Positions 21,729-31,829 of a stretch of 64,000 bases of DNA are shown one piece after another; position 1 is the stretch's first letter; each line of letters begins with the position of its first letter. The notes under the pieces were generated by a model, which did no database searches, was not told where the DNA came from, and saw nothing but the letters and a program-made list of their open reading frames with translations. Source of the DNA: Hymenopus coronatus (Eukaryota; Arthropoda; Insecta; Mantodea; Hymenopodidae); contig CM060887.1 in assembly GCA_030762935.1 (NCBI GenBank), positions 16,112,501-16,176,500 on the forward strand. The letters are read 5' to 3'. The translations under genes and the position numbers were made by a program.

Positions 21729-21903
21729 AATTCTGTGGCGTTTTGGTCAGAACATGATAACTCCAAAATTGACCTCTTTGTGCTCCCCAGGGCTTTAAAA
21801 ACGATAAAGGATTGCTTCTTTCATATCACTACTTTATTATCACACAACAAAAAAAAAAAACAGCTTTCGAGTTATCATGTTCTGACCAAACGTCACAGAA
21901 TTG
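21729..21903. mobile_element. Short inverted-repeat element (MITE-like), ~175 bp
   Basis: AATTCTGTGGCGTTTTGGTC at 21729 and its complement in 21861-21903 form arms of about 40 bp (shared core TTTGGTCAGAACATGATAAC) with ~90 bases between. It lies about 240 bp upstream of the TMED2 start codon. No coding capacity. The family is unknown to me. Confidence 0.7.
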
Positions 21904-22429
21904 ACTTGCAGGTAATACGATGAAAGAAGAGAGACTTTTCTCTAACATTTCCTTTTTATTCATGGATTTCAAAGTGGCATTCCAATAAAATTACTTCTAA
22001 ACATGTTGGTAATCCTTTTATCAGTGGTAAGAGATTACGAGCTTACCATTTCAAACTTGGTACCGCAGAGCAACAATCTATGTCTACCCTTTACACACTT
22101 CACGCCATTATTTTTTGAGATGCAGTTTTACTAGAAATTACCAAAACATTATATCAATTGTAAACCTATAGTAAGTATATGAATTTTAAATAAATTCTAC
22201 AAAACAAAATAATATTAATCCTACAACTTACAGGATTGGAATAATCTGGAATAAGGTCCAAATACACCGATTAGGTAGATAAGATAGGTAAGATCCTAAA
22301 TAGCTGGAGAAATTCTCATATTAAAGTGCTAAGATGAGAACTCACACAGAGGGATAGCCTTAGGTCTACTGAAGCATACACACAAATTCACAAAATAAAC
22401 ATTCCAGTCAAGCATTCGGGTTTAGGAAA
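21904..22429. other. Intergenic DNA, nothing recognised
   Basis: I see no gene or known repeat. It is AT-rich. Confidence 0.5.
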
Positions 22430-22570
22430 GTAAGAAAAATTCAAGTCTTCTGAAGGACATCCATGAAGCATTAAGTTAAGGCACCCGAGAGAGAAAATGC
22501 ACACCGTCTTTGTAGATTTCACAAAAGCCTCTACTTAATAGGAAAAAATTAATGAGAAAACTTATCGCTG

Positions 22571-22811
22571 TGATAGGAAATGACAATCCATTAATAACCA
22601 CCATAAACAATCTACTAGCCCACAACACAATCAAATTAAATACGTGTAATTCGTTCTTGGCAACATCAAGCAGACAAACGGGATCTCCAAGTGATAGGAA
22701 CTGACAATCCATTGACAACCACCATAAACAGCCTACTAGCACACAACACAATCAAATTAAATGATGGAATTTGTTCTTGGCACCATTAAGCAGACAAACG
22801 GGATCTCCAAG
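22571..22811 (+). repeat. ~121-bp tandem duplication inside LINE RT
   Basis: TGATAGGAAATGACAATCCA at 22571 recurs as TGATAGGAACTGACAATCCA at 22692. Both units end GACAAACGGGATCTCCAAG. The units differ at several sites, so the duplication is not recent. It duplicates the RT segment between motifs A and B. Confidence 0.85.
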
Positions 22812-22835
22812 GAGATTCGAAAAGCCCAATATTAC

Positions 22836-23118
22836 TTAAATTAAGTGGCGTGTTATTTATGGACGCTCTTTAACTGCTGTGGTTCTCATCGTCCTATTCT
22901 ACACTGGGCGTGAAAGGCCGCTTAATTTTGCTCAGAGACCTCTCTGTCAGGCTTGAGGTTCTTTTACGTGCCGTAAATTTACGACACGGGACCAGCGGCT
23001 TTACTTCCCTTCCGAGGGAAGTCATGCTAAGGAGTTTACACCCGAAAAAAATCCATCAATGAACCGCGACCTTGGGTATATGAAGTTAGCATGGTAATCA
23101 TTACACCACGAAGAGCGA
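22836..23118 (-). mobile_element. SINE1 copy c with 10-bp target duplication
   Basis: Near full-length minus-oriented SINE1, with the head complement GGTAATCATTACACCACGAA at its right end. It is flanked by CCAATATTAC at 22826-22835 and 23119-23128, a target-site duplication showing TPRT insertion into the older LINE. Confidence 0.92.
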
Positions 23119-23949
23119 CCAATATTACAGAACATCGCCACAATTTGCATTATAAAAGTAACCGAAAACACACCAGTTGTGCTATATGCATACACAGATG
23201 AAATGGTTGTAGGCTCAAATAACTGAGAGGAGCTACAAAATGCAATGAAAGACAGGATTGAGCACAGAGAAATGAATTCGTCCCGAACAAAGACATGAAA
23301 GTAACTACAAGCATGATAGCTATGTAAGCATAGTGTTCAGGAAAGGAGGGAGAATCAAATTCAGATTGCATTGCAGGAGAAGATTTAAAATAATAACAAC
23401 TTTTCGATGTCTTGAAATCACACTCCAGATCACTGGATGAGACACACACCAGCAGAAATTCAGGACAGCAGCAGAAATTCGAGGCATATATGACATACAA
23501 AATCCAAACGGAATTCTTCAAAACAGCAACACAGCTTTTTTGGACAAAAAAATCATTCCCAAGCTAACATATATGACATTGATATCATCTGGAAGAATCT
23601 GACTTAACCAGTATGGAGAAAATAAAAGCCAAACTATCTGAAAAGTACTTCTATATTAGGAGTAGCAAGAATTTTCTCAATCGTGTGCCTAATCTCATTT
23701 GTACATGCCCTACAGATTATATTTTAAATCCCTTTAGGGCCTGCACTCATATACTTTATTATATACGCTTGAGTATCCATCCCTAAATATTGATTCATCT
23801 CTGGGTTATCTAATACACCTTCAGACTCTAAATTTGTCAAATTTGTAAAGGAGACGTGTCATAAATGTGCTGTCGTCTTTGAAAGCCTTAATTGTTCAGG
23901 TTTCAGTCTTTTTGGGGTGTACAAACAATGGCGAAGGGTCCATTTGTGA

Positions 23950-25100
23950 AAATTGCAACACCAAGAAGGAAACACATGAATGCAACGACTGTAATACCAG
24001 ATTAGCTACATGACAATAAACAAATGATTAACTTTTCAAATCTGTACACGACCTTTGAGTCTGAATATTCAGTATTTGATGTACCCTTCACGCGCAGCAA
24101 CTAGAGCTGCTGTACACCATGGTATGGAATCAAAAAGGTTCTGAATGTGTTCCTGGAGGATCTCCCTTTATGCAATTTGTATGTAAGCTAAAAAAAAAAA
24201 AAAAAACTCGTGACACTGGTTACCAGAGTATAATGTCGAACAAGTTGCCGACCGACCATATCCCAGACATCTTCGATGGGCGACATGTCAGGCGAACGTG
24301 GAAGTCAGAGAAGCAATGGTACCTGTCGTTCTTGGTAAAAGGCTTTTACATTCCTTGCAATACATGGCCAAGTATTGTCCTGCTGAAATATGGCCTGTGG
24401 AGATACCTGAAGGAGGGGGAGTACCTCCGGCTCTACAATCTCTCAATTACCGGTTGCTGTTTAAAGTGCCCTCAATTCGTAGGAGGCAAGATCGGTTGTT
24501 GAAACCCATAGCGTCCCAAAATATCACATATGTTGTTTGTCCGCAATGCCGCTCAACAATACAGGCCTCTAGGTTGCGCACACCAAGGTACCGCCGGACA
24601 TGTACGTGACCATCACTTCAGGACAGGTTGTAACGGAACTTGTCCGTAAATATTACATTTTATCACGCAGCACGCTGGTGACAGTGTTCGCGTGTCCACT
24701 GCAGTCGGAGGTACTTATGGTTTCTGGACAACGGAAGTTGATGTAATGGCAAGTATGCAACCAGACCAATCCGCAGAAGACGGCAACGAATCGTTTATGC
24801 AGACAAGTTAATACCTATTGGGGTGATCCAGTGTTGAGTCAGCACCGTAGTTGAAGCTATGTGGCCATTATGGATATGCGGACAAGCTGGCGATCATCCT
24901 GTGCTGTGATCATCTTACGTTGTTCAGCACCCGCTCTTCGCTGCGTACGACCTTCTTCTATACGCTGCTTCCACTCATGCATCACAGTCGTAACAACATG
25001 CCAAATTGTAGTGATATGATAAAACCCACTTCCATGAGACGATGATTCTGCCCCATTCGAACTCACTCATATGCTGATACGACTCCCTTTGATTTCGGCG
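23950..25100 (-). mobile_element. Tc1-like transposon remnant, minus strand
   Basis: The left end GCAACACCAAGAAGGAAAC (23958) resembles Tc1-type termini. The minus strand reads FQQDNTWPCIARNVKAFYQE (usual QQDNARPHxA.., so the second catalytic Asp block has decayed flanks), then after a frame change segments resembling SPDMSPIEDVWDMVGRQL, and KLHKGRSSRNTFRTFLIPYH. The N-terminal side (24.6-25.05 kb) is scrambled by stops. No clean right end is seen. A SINE2 lies shortly beyond. Confidence 0.65.
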
Positions 25101-25167
25101 AGACATACTGATAGAAATATGTGTTATGAAAGCATACCAAAGAAATTAAAGCTGGTGTGAACATGGC

Positions 25168-25352
25168 TCCCAAGCGACCGCATGTGAGATTTGTGATGGA
25201 CAAAACGGCGCTGGGGCGGGTTTTCTTCGGGTACTCCGGTTTCCCCTGCCATCGCATTCCACCGGTGCTCCGTCATCATTTATGTATCATCAGTGTCACC
25301 GCCTGCGTTGCCATTAGTAGTTAAAGCGGGCGTTAAACACTACCAACAAAAA
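25168..25352 (+). mobile_element. SINE2 copy b, 5'-truncated, with target duplication
   Basis: It lacks the tRNA-like head. The body starts at about CCAAGCGACCGCATGTGAGA and contains GGGCGGGTTTTCTTCGGGTA and CATCAGTGTCACCGCCTG. It ends GGCGTTAAACACTACCAAC plus A-run. GTGAACATGGC (about 25156) and ATGAACATGGC (about 25352) flank it. Confidence 0.85.
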
Positions 25353-25587
25353 AATGAACATGGCCTCATCTATCAAAAAATCCACATTTTCAGAAAGAAG
25401 TATAAATAATAATGCACCTAAAACGTTATTTCTCAATTTTCAAAATACATACTATAATATTTAATGAAACTTTGTAATAACTTTTAATACGGTTTTATTT
25501 TAATTATTTTGTGCAAGTATATATTTCTTTTCTGGCAGAGAACTGCTTTTATTCCATCTTATAATGTGCTATAGACATCCCAGGATC

Positions 25588-25618
<31 letters not shown>

Positions 25619-26171
25619 TATTGGTGGTTCTTTGTTTTAGCTCTGTATAGCTCAAAACAGACTCTGAAGATGATGATGGTTAAGATAAGTTGCAACGCTG
25701 TTTGCAGTTTAAGTACACTATGGAAAATTGGAGCTATTGTTCAAATCAATATTTGTATATCATTATATACAAATTAATTCATTCATTTACAAAGTTAATC
25801 TTAGGTATTCAATTGCAAAATATATGTTACAAATTGTTTTGTTTGTGTATTCTGTCACACGAACATGGAATGAAGTTATAACAAAATTTCATTCTGATAC
25901 ATTTTCAAACTACTGCAGTATAGAATAAAGTAACACCTGGTCTTGTCTTGTAAGCATGATACACACTTACGATCAGTTTTTCTAAGCTCGACAGATTTCT
26001 TCGAAATACATTTTAATAGCTCTTAATATTCGAAATTTTTTGTCGCAAAACAATTGGGTTAAAATTAAATGTTAAAGTTGTGGTAACACCACAAAACACA
26101 TGAATAATTGTATTCTGAGCTTAAAAGCGTGTCTTATAGGTATTGAAGTTCACAGTCTCCCCCTAATAAGA
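25353..26171. other. Intergenic DNA, nothing recognised
   Basis: AT-rich. A T-run lies at 25601-25619 and a C-run at 26206-26217, just inside the next element. I see no gene. Confidence 0.5.
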
Positions 26172-27484
26172 GGTCTGTTAAAAAATAATCCGGCGGTATT
26201 TTCTCCCCCCCCCCCCCGAAAGCCTGATGGATTTTAATCAACCGCGCTTGCATGAGCCGACCATGGACCTTGGTGTACATGCGTGAATATTTTCCTGTCT
26301 GTCGATAGCGTTAGTTGCTGGCAAGCAGCAGTTGAGTTGGGTAGTGCATAGTGTTCGCGTCAGTTTCTCATCTCAAGGGAAATGACGGAACGATTGGAGC
26401 AGCGCTACTACATCAAATTTTGCCAGAAACTGGGTGACAGCCAAGTGGAAACCATTCGGAAGATTCAAGCGGCTTACGGAGACGACGCTATGAGCATCAC
26501 ACGAAGTGGTACAACCGGTTTAATGGCGGCCGCACACCGGTGGAGAGCGAGCCACACTCCGGTCGGCCATCAACACGTCAAAATGACCAGGTTATCATTG
26601 CCAAAGTGAACGCTGTGGTGATTCGGGACCGTCGTGTGACTGTCGGAGAAATTGAGGAAGAGGTGAGCATCATCACTTTTTCGGCACATTCCATTGTGAC
26701 CCAAGGTTTGATCATGAGGAAATGGCGGCGGAATTCGTGCCGAAGATGCTGACTGCGAAGTAAAAGCAACTTCGTGTTGAAGTCTCACAAGACATGTTGG
26801 ACTCTACAAACAGTGACCCAGACTTCCTAAACACTATAATTCTGGTGACGAGTCCTGGGTGAAAGGGTACGACTCGGAAACCAAATCTCAGTAGTCACAG
26901 TGGCAGCATTCCTCGCCATCAAGACCAAAGAAGGCCTGCCAAGTGCGCAGCAACGTCAAAGTAGCGGTGACTGTTTTCTTTGACTCCCACAGTGTGGTAC
27001 ACCACGAATACTCTCCACAGGGTCAAACAATCACCAGAGAATGCTACCGGGATATCCTCTGTCGCCTACTTGATACTGTGCGGCGCAAAAGACCGACTTT
27101 GTAGTCAACAGAAAATTGGCGCCTCTATCACGACAACGCTCCAGTACATTCTTCACTCTTGATTCAGACTAGTTCGGGGAAACACCAGACTTCAGTGCTT
27201 CACCAGGTTCCTTACTCTCCTAATATGGTCTGTCATTTCTGGCTGTTCTCCAAGCTCAAGATGCCATAGAAAGGAACGCGATTTCAGACAAGAGAGGATG
27301 TTGTGGCAGCAACGACAGCCGAGCTCAAATCCATTCCGAAAGAACGTTTTCAGCATGCTTCCAACAGTGGCGGTATCGCTGGGAGAAGTGTGTGGAAGCT
27401 CTATGAGAGTGATTAGGTGTCCAACTCTCCAGGTAAGCCCCCCCCCCCTTGCCAAAGGTCGGATACTTTTTTTTTAATAGACTT
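26172..27484 (+). mobile_element. Mariner-type element with broken transposase
   Basis: The ends are imperfect inverted repeats (GTCTGTTAAAAAATAATCCG, and GTCTATTAAAAAAAAAGTAT when read inward from about 27480). The frame starts at ATG 26382: MTERLEQRYYIKFCQKLGDS, QVETIRKIQAAYGDDAMS, then after a shift TPVESEPHSGRPSTRQNDQV and VIRDRRVTVGEIEEEVSI. This is an HTH_48 domain followed by the linker helix-turn-helix. Later pieces resemble VKVAVTVFFDSHSVVHHEYS and ENWRLYHDNAPVHSSLLI, the second catalytic block with its Asp intact. Many frame breaks make it inactive. Confidence 0.85.
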
Positions 27485-27950
27485 CGTATAAGCCGAAATG
27501 AAGGCTAATATAAACAGTTATATAATGTGGCCTATAAGGTTTATCTCAACCGAATTTGAAAAATAAAAGCCTGCATACTTGTTCGTTCGTTCGTGACCTG
27601 AATTAGAACGAAAATGCATAACTTGGCTGAGGTATCCCGCTTTTAATAGAAATCGCGTGATTTCACAGCAATGTTTCCATTTAATAAAATCAGATGAAGT
27701 GTGTAGTTCGCGCCGCGGATGTGTCATCAGTCATTCTCACGTTAAATCGAACGAGTTTCCACTATTGGTACTGAATGGTATTTGACCAGTCAATACACTT
27801 TGTCACGCAAATACTTTAAACATAGAGTATTTTAATCTTTATTTTTGAGAGAATTGAAAATAACGAACTTTTTTCTAAATAAATGATATTTTGAAATGGA
27901 GTGTGTTTGTCTTTGTTTTTGTTTGTTGGTTTGGTTCTTTTGTTTGTATT
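27485..27950. other. Intergenic DNA, nothing recognised
   Basis: No gene or repeat recognised between the mariner and the SINE3 copy. Confidence 0.45.
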
Positions 27951-28158
27951 TCAACGCCCTTTAACCTGGTTGGTCTATCGGGTGATGGACGAATGAAATG
28001 TGGAAATGATGCTCAAATGAGCCCGGAGTCCAGTGAGTTTAGAGTTAAACAACATTCCTCTTCTCAGGATAAAGGAAAACTCGCCCTGACCGAGATTCAA
28101 ACCCGGGACCTCTTGAATGTGCGGCAGACACTACCGCTGCACTACAGAGGCGGGTTGA
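27951..28158 (-). mobile_element. SINE3 copy a (tRNA-derived)
   Basis: On the minus strand the head reads CTGTAGTGCAGCGGTAGTGT with B box GGGTTTGAATCTC, a Gly-like tRNA pattern. The body has GGATAAAG / CTGAGAAGAGGAATGTTG and CTCATTTGAGCATCATTT. The tail is GACCAACCAGGTTAAAGGGC. The same order recurs at 36.7, 42.3, 49.7 and 58.7 kb. A (CT)n patch lies at 28250-28290, just outside. Confidence 0.85.
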
Positions 28159-28575
28159 GGTATATTCTTAAAATTCTTCGAGTTACGTCTTCTTAAGTTA
28201 ACTTGGTTACGAAGTTTGATTTGTATAAGATATGTAGCTTTTAAGTCTATCTGTCTCTCTCTCTCTCTCTTTCTGTCTCTCTCTCTCTCCCTCATACAGA
28301 CACTCTCCCGCTCATACCAAAGAATCTAACATTTTTAATGGACTTTGTTTAGGAATTGGGTCTCAAAACACTTATTTGTAATGACATCATTAAATCGAAT
28401 ACAATTTGTCTAGCTATCACAGGGAAAATCATGGACACCATAAAAGGGAGGGGGCAGGAGGATATTATACCCCTTAAATTACGATAAATAATTCGGCTAC
28501 TGGTTATTATTGCTCCAGCAAAAGAAAAACTACAAATACAGTAGTTTTTATACAAATACTTCACATTAAAAAGAT

Positions 28576-28859
28576 AGTGGTTACCATGCTAACTTCATAT
28601 ACCCAAGGTCACGGGTTCAAACCCGGAGGAGGACGATGGATTTTTTCGGGTGTAACAATCCTTAGCATGGCTTCCTTCGGAAGGGAAGTAAAGCCGTTGG
28701 TCCCGTGTCGTAGATTTACGGCACGTAAAAGAACCTCAAGCCTGATAGAGAGGCCTCTGAGCAAAATTAAGCGTTCTTTCACGCCCAATTTAGAATGGGA
28801 GCTGAGAACCACAGCAGTTAAAGAGCGTTCATAAATAACACGCCATTTACATTTCTTTT
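28576..28859 (+). mobile_element. SINE1 copy d with 13-bp target duplication
   Basis: Plus-oriented SINE1 lacking the first ~10 bases of the head. It is flanked by ACATTAAAAAGAT at 28563-28575 and 28860-28872. B box GGTTCAAACC is intact and the body is CpG-rich, so it is one of the youngest copies here. Confidence 0.95.
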
Positions 28860-28984
28860 ACATTAAAAAGATGTTTTCTTTTAGCCTAAATGCGTTGTCA
28901 AAATTCACATTAAAATTCGTACAAAGGCATCAGGCAATCTTTCTCCCTCCAAGCAGAAACTGAAATGATGCTCCTGACAATATA

Positions 28985-29330
28985 AAGGAGCATTTTTAGG
29001 AGCATATATATATGTGTGTGTGTGTGTGTGTATGTGTGTGTGTGTGTGTGTGTGTGTATTCGTGGACAGCATGAAAATAACAAAGTCGGATAAAATCCAA
29101 GCTTGGTATTTAAGTTCAGCATCTTAAGGCTGAAGGAAGAAAATCCTCTGTCCAAACACTTTATCTTCACCTTTATATTTTCTCAAAACTGTCTCCGACG
29201 AGTTTGATTAAAATACTATATGTTTAAGATTTTGTATTAAATAAAATGTGCATCTTGAATTTTCTGGGAATAGCTTCTTCATCCTGAATGAATTTTGTGT
29301 AACTTTAAAGAAATAGTAAACCATAAGAGG
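28985..29330 (+). mobile_element. Family A repeat, partial plus copy with (GT)n
   Basis: It contains the GT microsatellite (29012-29057), then CGTGGACAGCATGAAAATAA, CCAAGCTTGGTATTTAAG and GAATTTTCTGGGAATAGC. It stops where it meets a minus copy at about 29331, so the two are tail to tail. Confidence 0.75.
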
Positions 29331-30205
29331 AGGATAAAAATCCGACGTGTTCCATTCACATGGCTCTACCTCTTCCTTACAAAAGAGTATTTTTCATCTA
29401 CTTCATGCTAATCGAGATAAACATTAGCAGAAACGGTCTTAATACTTGCTTCCTTATAAGTAGGAGGGAAATAAGGGGGTACATTAGGCTAAAACGACAG
29501 TCAGATCTTTTAAAAGCTATCGCTATGTGAAACAATTGAAATTCGATTCTCTTTTGCATTCTCGGGAGTAAAACAAAAGAGATGACAACAAAAGTTGACT
29601 TCCCGATTCAGAAAAAATTAAGTGGTTTAAAATTGAAACACCAATAAGAATTATCTCGTAAATGTTAACTCTACAAAAAAGTATACATATAAATTGTGTG
29701 CTTTGATGAGATCTACATTTTTTGTGTAGTAAGATTTTGTTTATCTCTTACGGTTTCCGAGTTATAGAAAATCCATCCTGAATAAAGAGGTTTTCATAGG
29801 CTATTCTTAGAAAATTCAAGATATACATTTCTCTTCCATTGAAAGTATCTTACACACATGGCATTTTAATGAAAATCGCTAGAGGCATTTTTGAGAATAT
29901 CAAACTTTTCGGAAAGTGTTACATGTAAAGGTAATTCGGGGAGGGGGAATTTTCTTGAAAATATTCGTGTCATGTCTTCAGATTTTTCGTTTTTGAGCTT
30001 TGCGCGCTCACTCGCGCGCACGCACACATATACACACACACACACACACGCTGACATTTTTTTCTGAAAATCCTTGTTTTGTTCAGGGGGTCTCAAAACA
30101 TTTATATCCGGTAAAATCTCGGTATCGTAATTTGGGTGGAATACAAACCTTCTTTATCTACTATGATCATTTTACATACGTGCTAGAGAAAGTAAAAATG
30201 TATAA
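29331..30205 (-). mobile_element. Family A repeat, minus copy
   Basis: It starts with the complement of the family 3' end (GACGTGTTCCATTCACATGG) and passes the CA patch at 30023-30049 (complement of the GT run). It ends with GGTAAAATCTCGGTATCG and CTACTATGATCATTTTACAT, then GTGCTAGAGAAAGTAAAAAT. It is head to head with the plus copy at 30262. Confidence 0.8.
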
Positions 30206-30261
30206 ATTAAATTTATGTCAAATATATACTCGTTATTGATTTAAATCTTTCAGTGCTCATA

Positions 30262-31118
30262 CGTATTTTACTTTCTCTAGACCGCATGTACAACGTACAT
30301 AGTGAATTGAGAGAGTATCGTACTCCACCCATAAATTCTATGTCGAGACTTCACGGAAATATATATCTTGAGGTCCTCTTGTCCGAAAAAAGATTTTTTT
30401 TAGAAAAAGGTCCCGTGTGTGTCTGTGGACAGCATAGCTCAGAAACGAAAGGACCATTAAATACCAAAGTTGGTATTTATCTTTAGTGTCTTCCAAGGAT
30501 GCGACACGAAGATTTTGAAGAAAAAACCCCCACCACAAACTACCCATTACGTGGAAAAAGCTTTTCGAAAGTTTTATTTTCTAAAAAATGGCTGTAACGA
30601 TTTTGATTAAAATACCGTATACTGAAGACATTTACAATACAAATAAAATGTATATTTTGAATTTTCTGGGAATATCCTCTGAAAACCTCTTTATTTTGGA
30701 TGACTTTTGCATAGTTTGGCACAACGTTTAAACCGTAAGAGGTAGACAAAAGCTTACTACACAAAAACATGTACCTTTCGTTAAAACACGTAATTTATGC
30801 CACATACGTTAAATTTTAAACTAATCTCTCAAACGGGAATTGACGTTTCGTTTCACCTTTCTTGTTTTATTGCAGGCCATGTAAAGCGAACCGAACTTCA
30901 GTTGTTTCACATAGGATCAGCTTTCAAAAGATTTGACTATCGATTTAGTCTAGTGTATACCCTTTCGTCCCTTCTACTTATAAGAAAGCAAGTAATAAGA
31001 CAATTTCTGCTAACGTTTACCTTGATTAGCATGTCGTAGATAAAAGAATCATCTTTTGTAAGGAAAGCTGTTTGTGTAATAGCTAGAGAAAGTCATGCCA
31101 ATAGAACACATAAGGTTT
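30262..31118 (+). mobile_element. Family A repeat, plus copy
   Basis: It begins TTTTACTTTCTCTAGACC and includes GTCCCGTGTGTGTCTGTGGA, GACGCGACACGAAG-like, AATTTTCTGGGAATATCCTC and GAAAGTCATGCCAATAGAAC. It ends at about 31118. Confidence 0.8.
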
Positions 31119-31139
31119 TTATGTGTATATAGTATTTGA

Positions 31140-31310
31140 TTAGAAGTAGCGGCTCCAGGTCATGAGGACCGCATTAACCGGCCGGGGGGCTCGAGGCGTT
31201 GCCCACGTCTCACCCTCCAATTCTGCACCCCATCCATGACGTCTGTATTGGACCGAGATGGGGGAGGCAGCGGCCAAGGTCCCCGTGAACTGTCATGCCA
31301 TGGAGTTATT
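31140..31310. other. GC-rich patch of unknown origin
   Basis: This ~170-base stretch (GGCTCCAGGTCATGAGGACC ... GGCCGGGGGGCTCGAGGCGT ... GGGGGAGGCAGCGGCCAAGG) is far more GC-rich than anything near it. A 79-codon minus-strand frame crosses it but has no recognisable domain. It could be a fragment of a GC-rich retroelement 5' end or of a transferred sequence. Confidence 0.35.
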
Positions 31311-31575
31311 ATAGTATTTGAATCTTGCAATAACTTGGAAAGAGTAGGGGAATTTCTAAATAGTATATAGCGATCCGCTTTTTGAAGATTTGATTTCAAC
31401 CTCCAGTAGTCCTGTCGTACTTACGATGAAATGCATAATGAAACTATGTATTTCCTAAATGTTTATTTTGATTAACGAAATTGGCAAAAAAAAAAAAAAA
31501 AAAAAAAAGTAGTTCTACAGCGATCCTTCAGAAACAATAAGCCAATAAACCTAGAGAAGGGCATCAGAGCATAAC

Positions 31576-31803
31576 CGGTCGCGCCGTGGCCGAGTGGTCA
31601 TACCAATCGCCTCTCACCTAGACGGCCTAGGTTCGACCGCACGTGAGATTTGTGGTGACAAAGCGGCGCAGGGGCGGGTTTTCTACGGGTTCTCCGTTTC
31701 CCCCGCCATTTCATTCCACCGGGGCTCCATCTTCATGTATCATCAGTGTCATCGCCTGCAGTGCCAGAGCAGTAAAAGCGGCCGTTAAACACTACAAAAA
31801 AAT
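31576..31803 (+). mobile_element. SINE2 copy c, full length, with target duplication
   Basis: The head GCGCCGTGGCCGAGTGGTCA is an A box of Ser/Leu tRNA type, followed by the B box TAGGTTCGACCG. The body has GGGCGGGTTTTCTACGGG and the tail GCGGCCGTTAAACACTAC plus A-run. GAGCATAAC at 31567-31575 and 31804-31812 is the target duplication. It is preceded by an A-run (31486-31508) that belongs to other DNA. Confidence 0.93.
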
Positions 31804-31829
31804 GAGCATAACATATTTTCAACGTTAAT

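Larger units (their letters stand above)
22430..23640 (+). mobile_element. Degenerate LINE reverse transcriptase
   Basis: Plus-strand pieces read VFVDFTKAS (RT motif A, usually F-V-D-F-x-K-A-F-D), NEKLMRKL-like and LLAHNTIKLN segments, a GDSKSP-like piece (motif B), then after a SINE1 insertion VVLYAYTDEMVVGSNNXEEL (motif C, where YADD has become YTDE) and SHSRSLD (YLGITLQ block). The order and wording fit a non-LTR retrotransposon RT. Many stops, a 121-bp tandem duplication and the inserted SINE show that it is dead. The stretch from 23640 to 23950 has no recognised feature. Confidence 0.65.

Noticed and set aside
29012..29057. GT array as a functional Z-DNA or promoter element
   Set aside because: It is an internal part of family A, present in several copies, with no gene nearby.
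31576..31650. tRNA-like sequence with A and B boxes (also at the heads of the other SINE copies)
   Set aside because: It continues into the shared SINE2 body with a target duplication, and the clover-leaf 3' half is not closed. It is a SINE head, not a tRNA gene.
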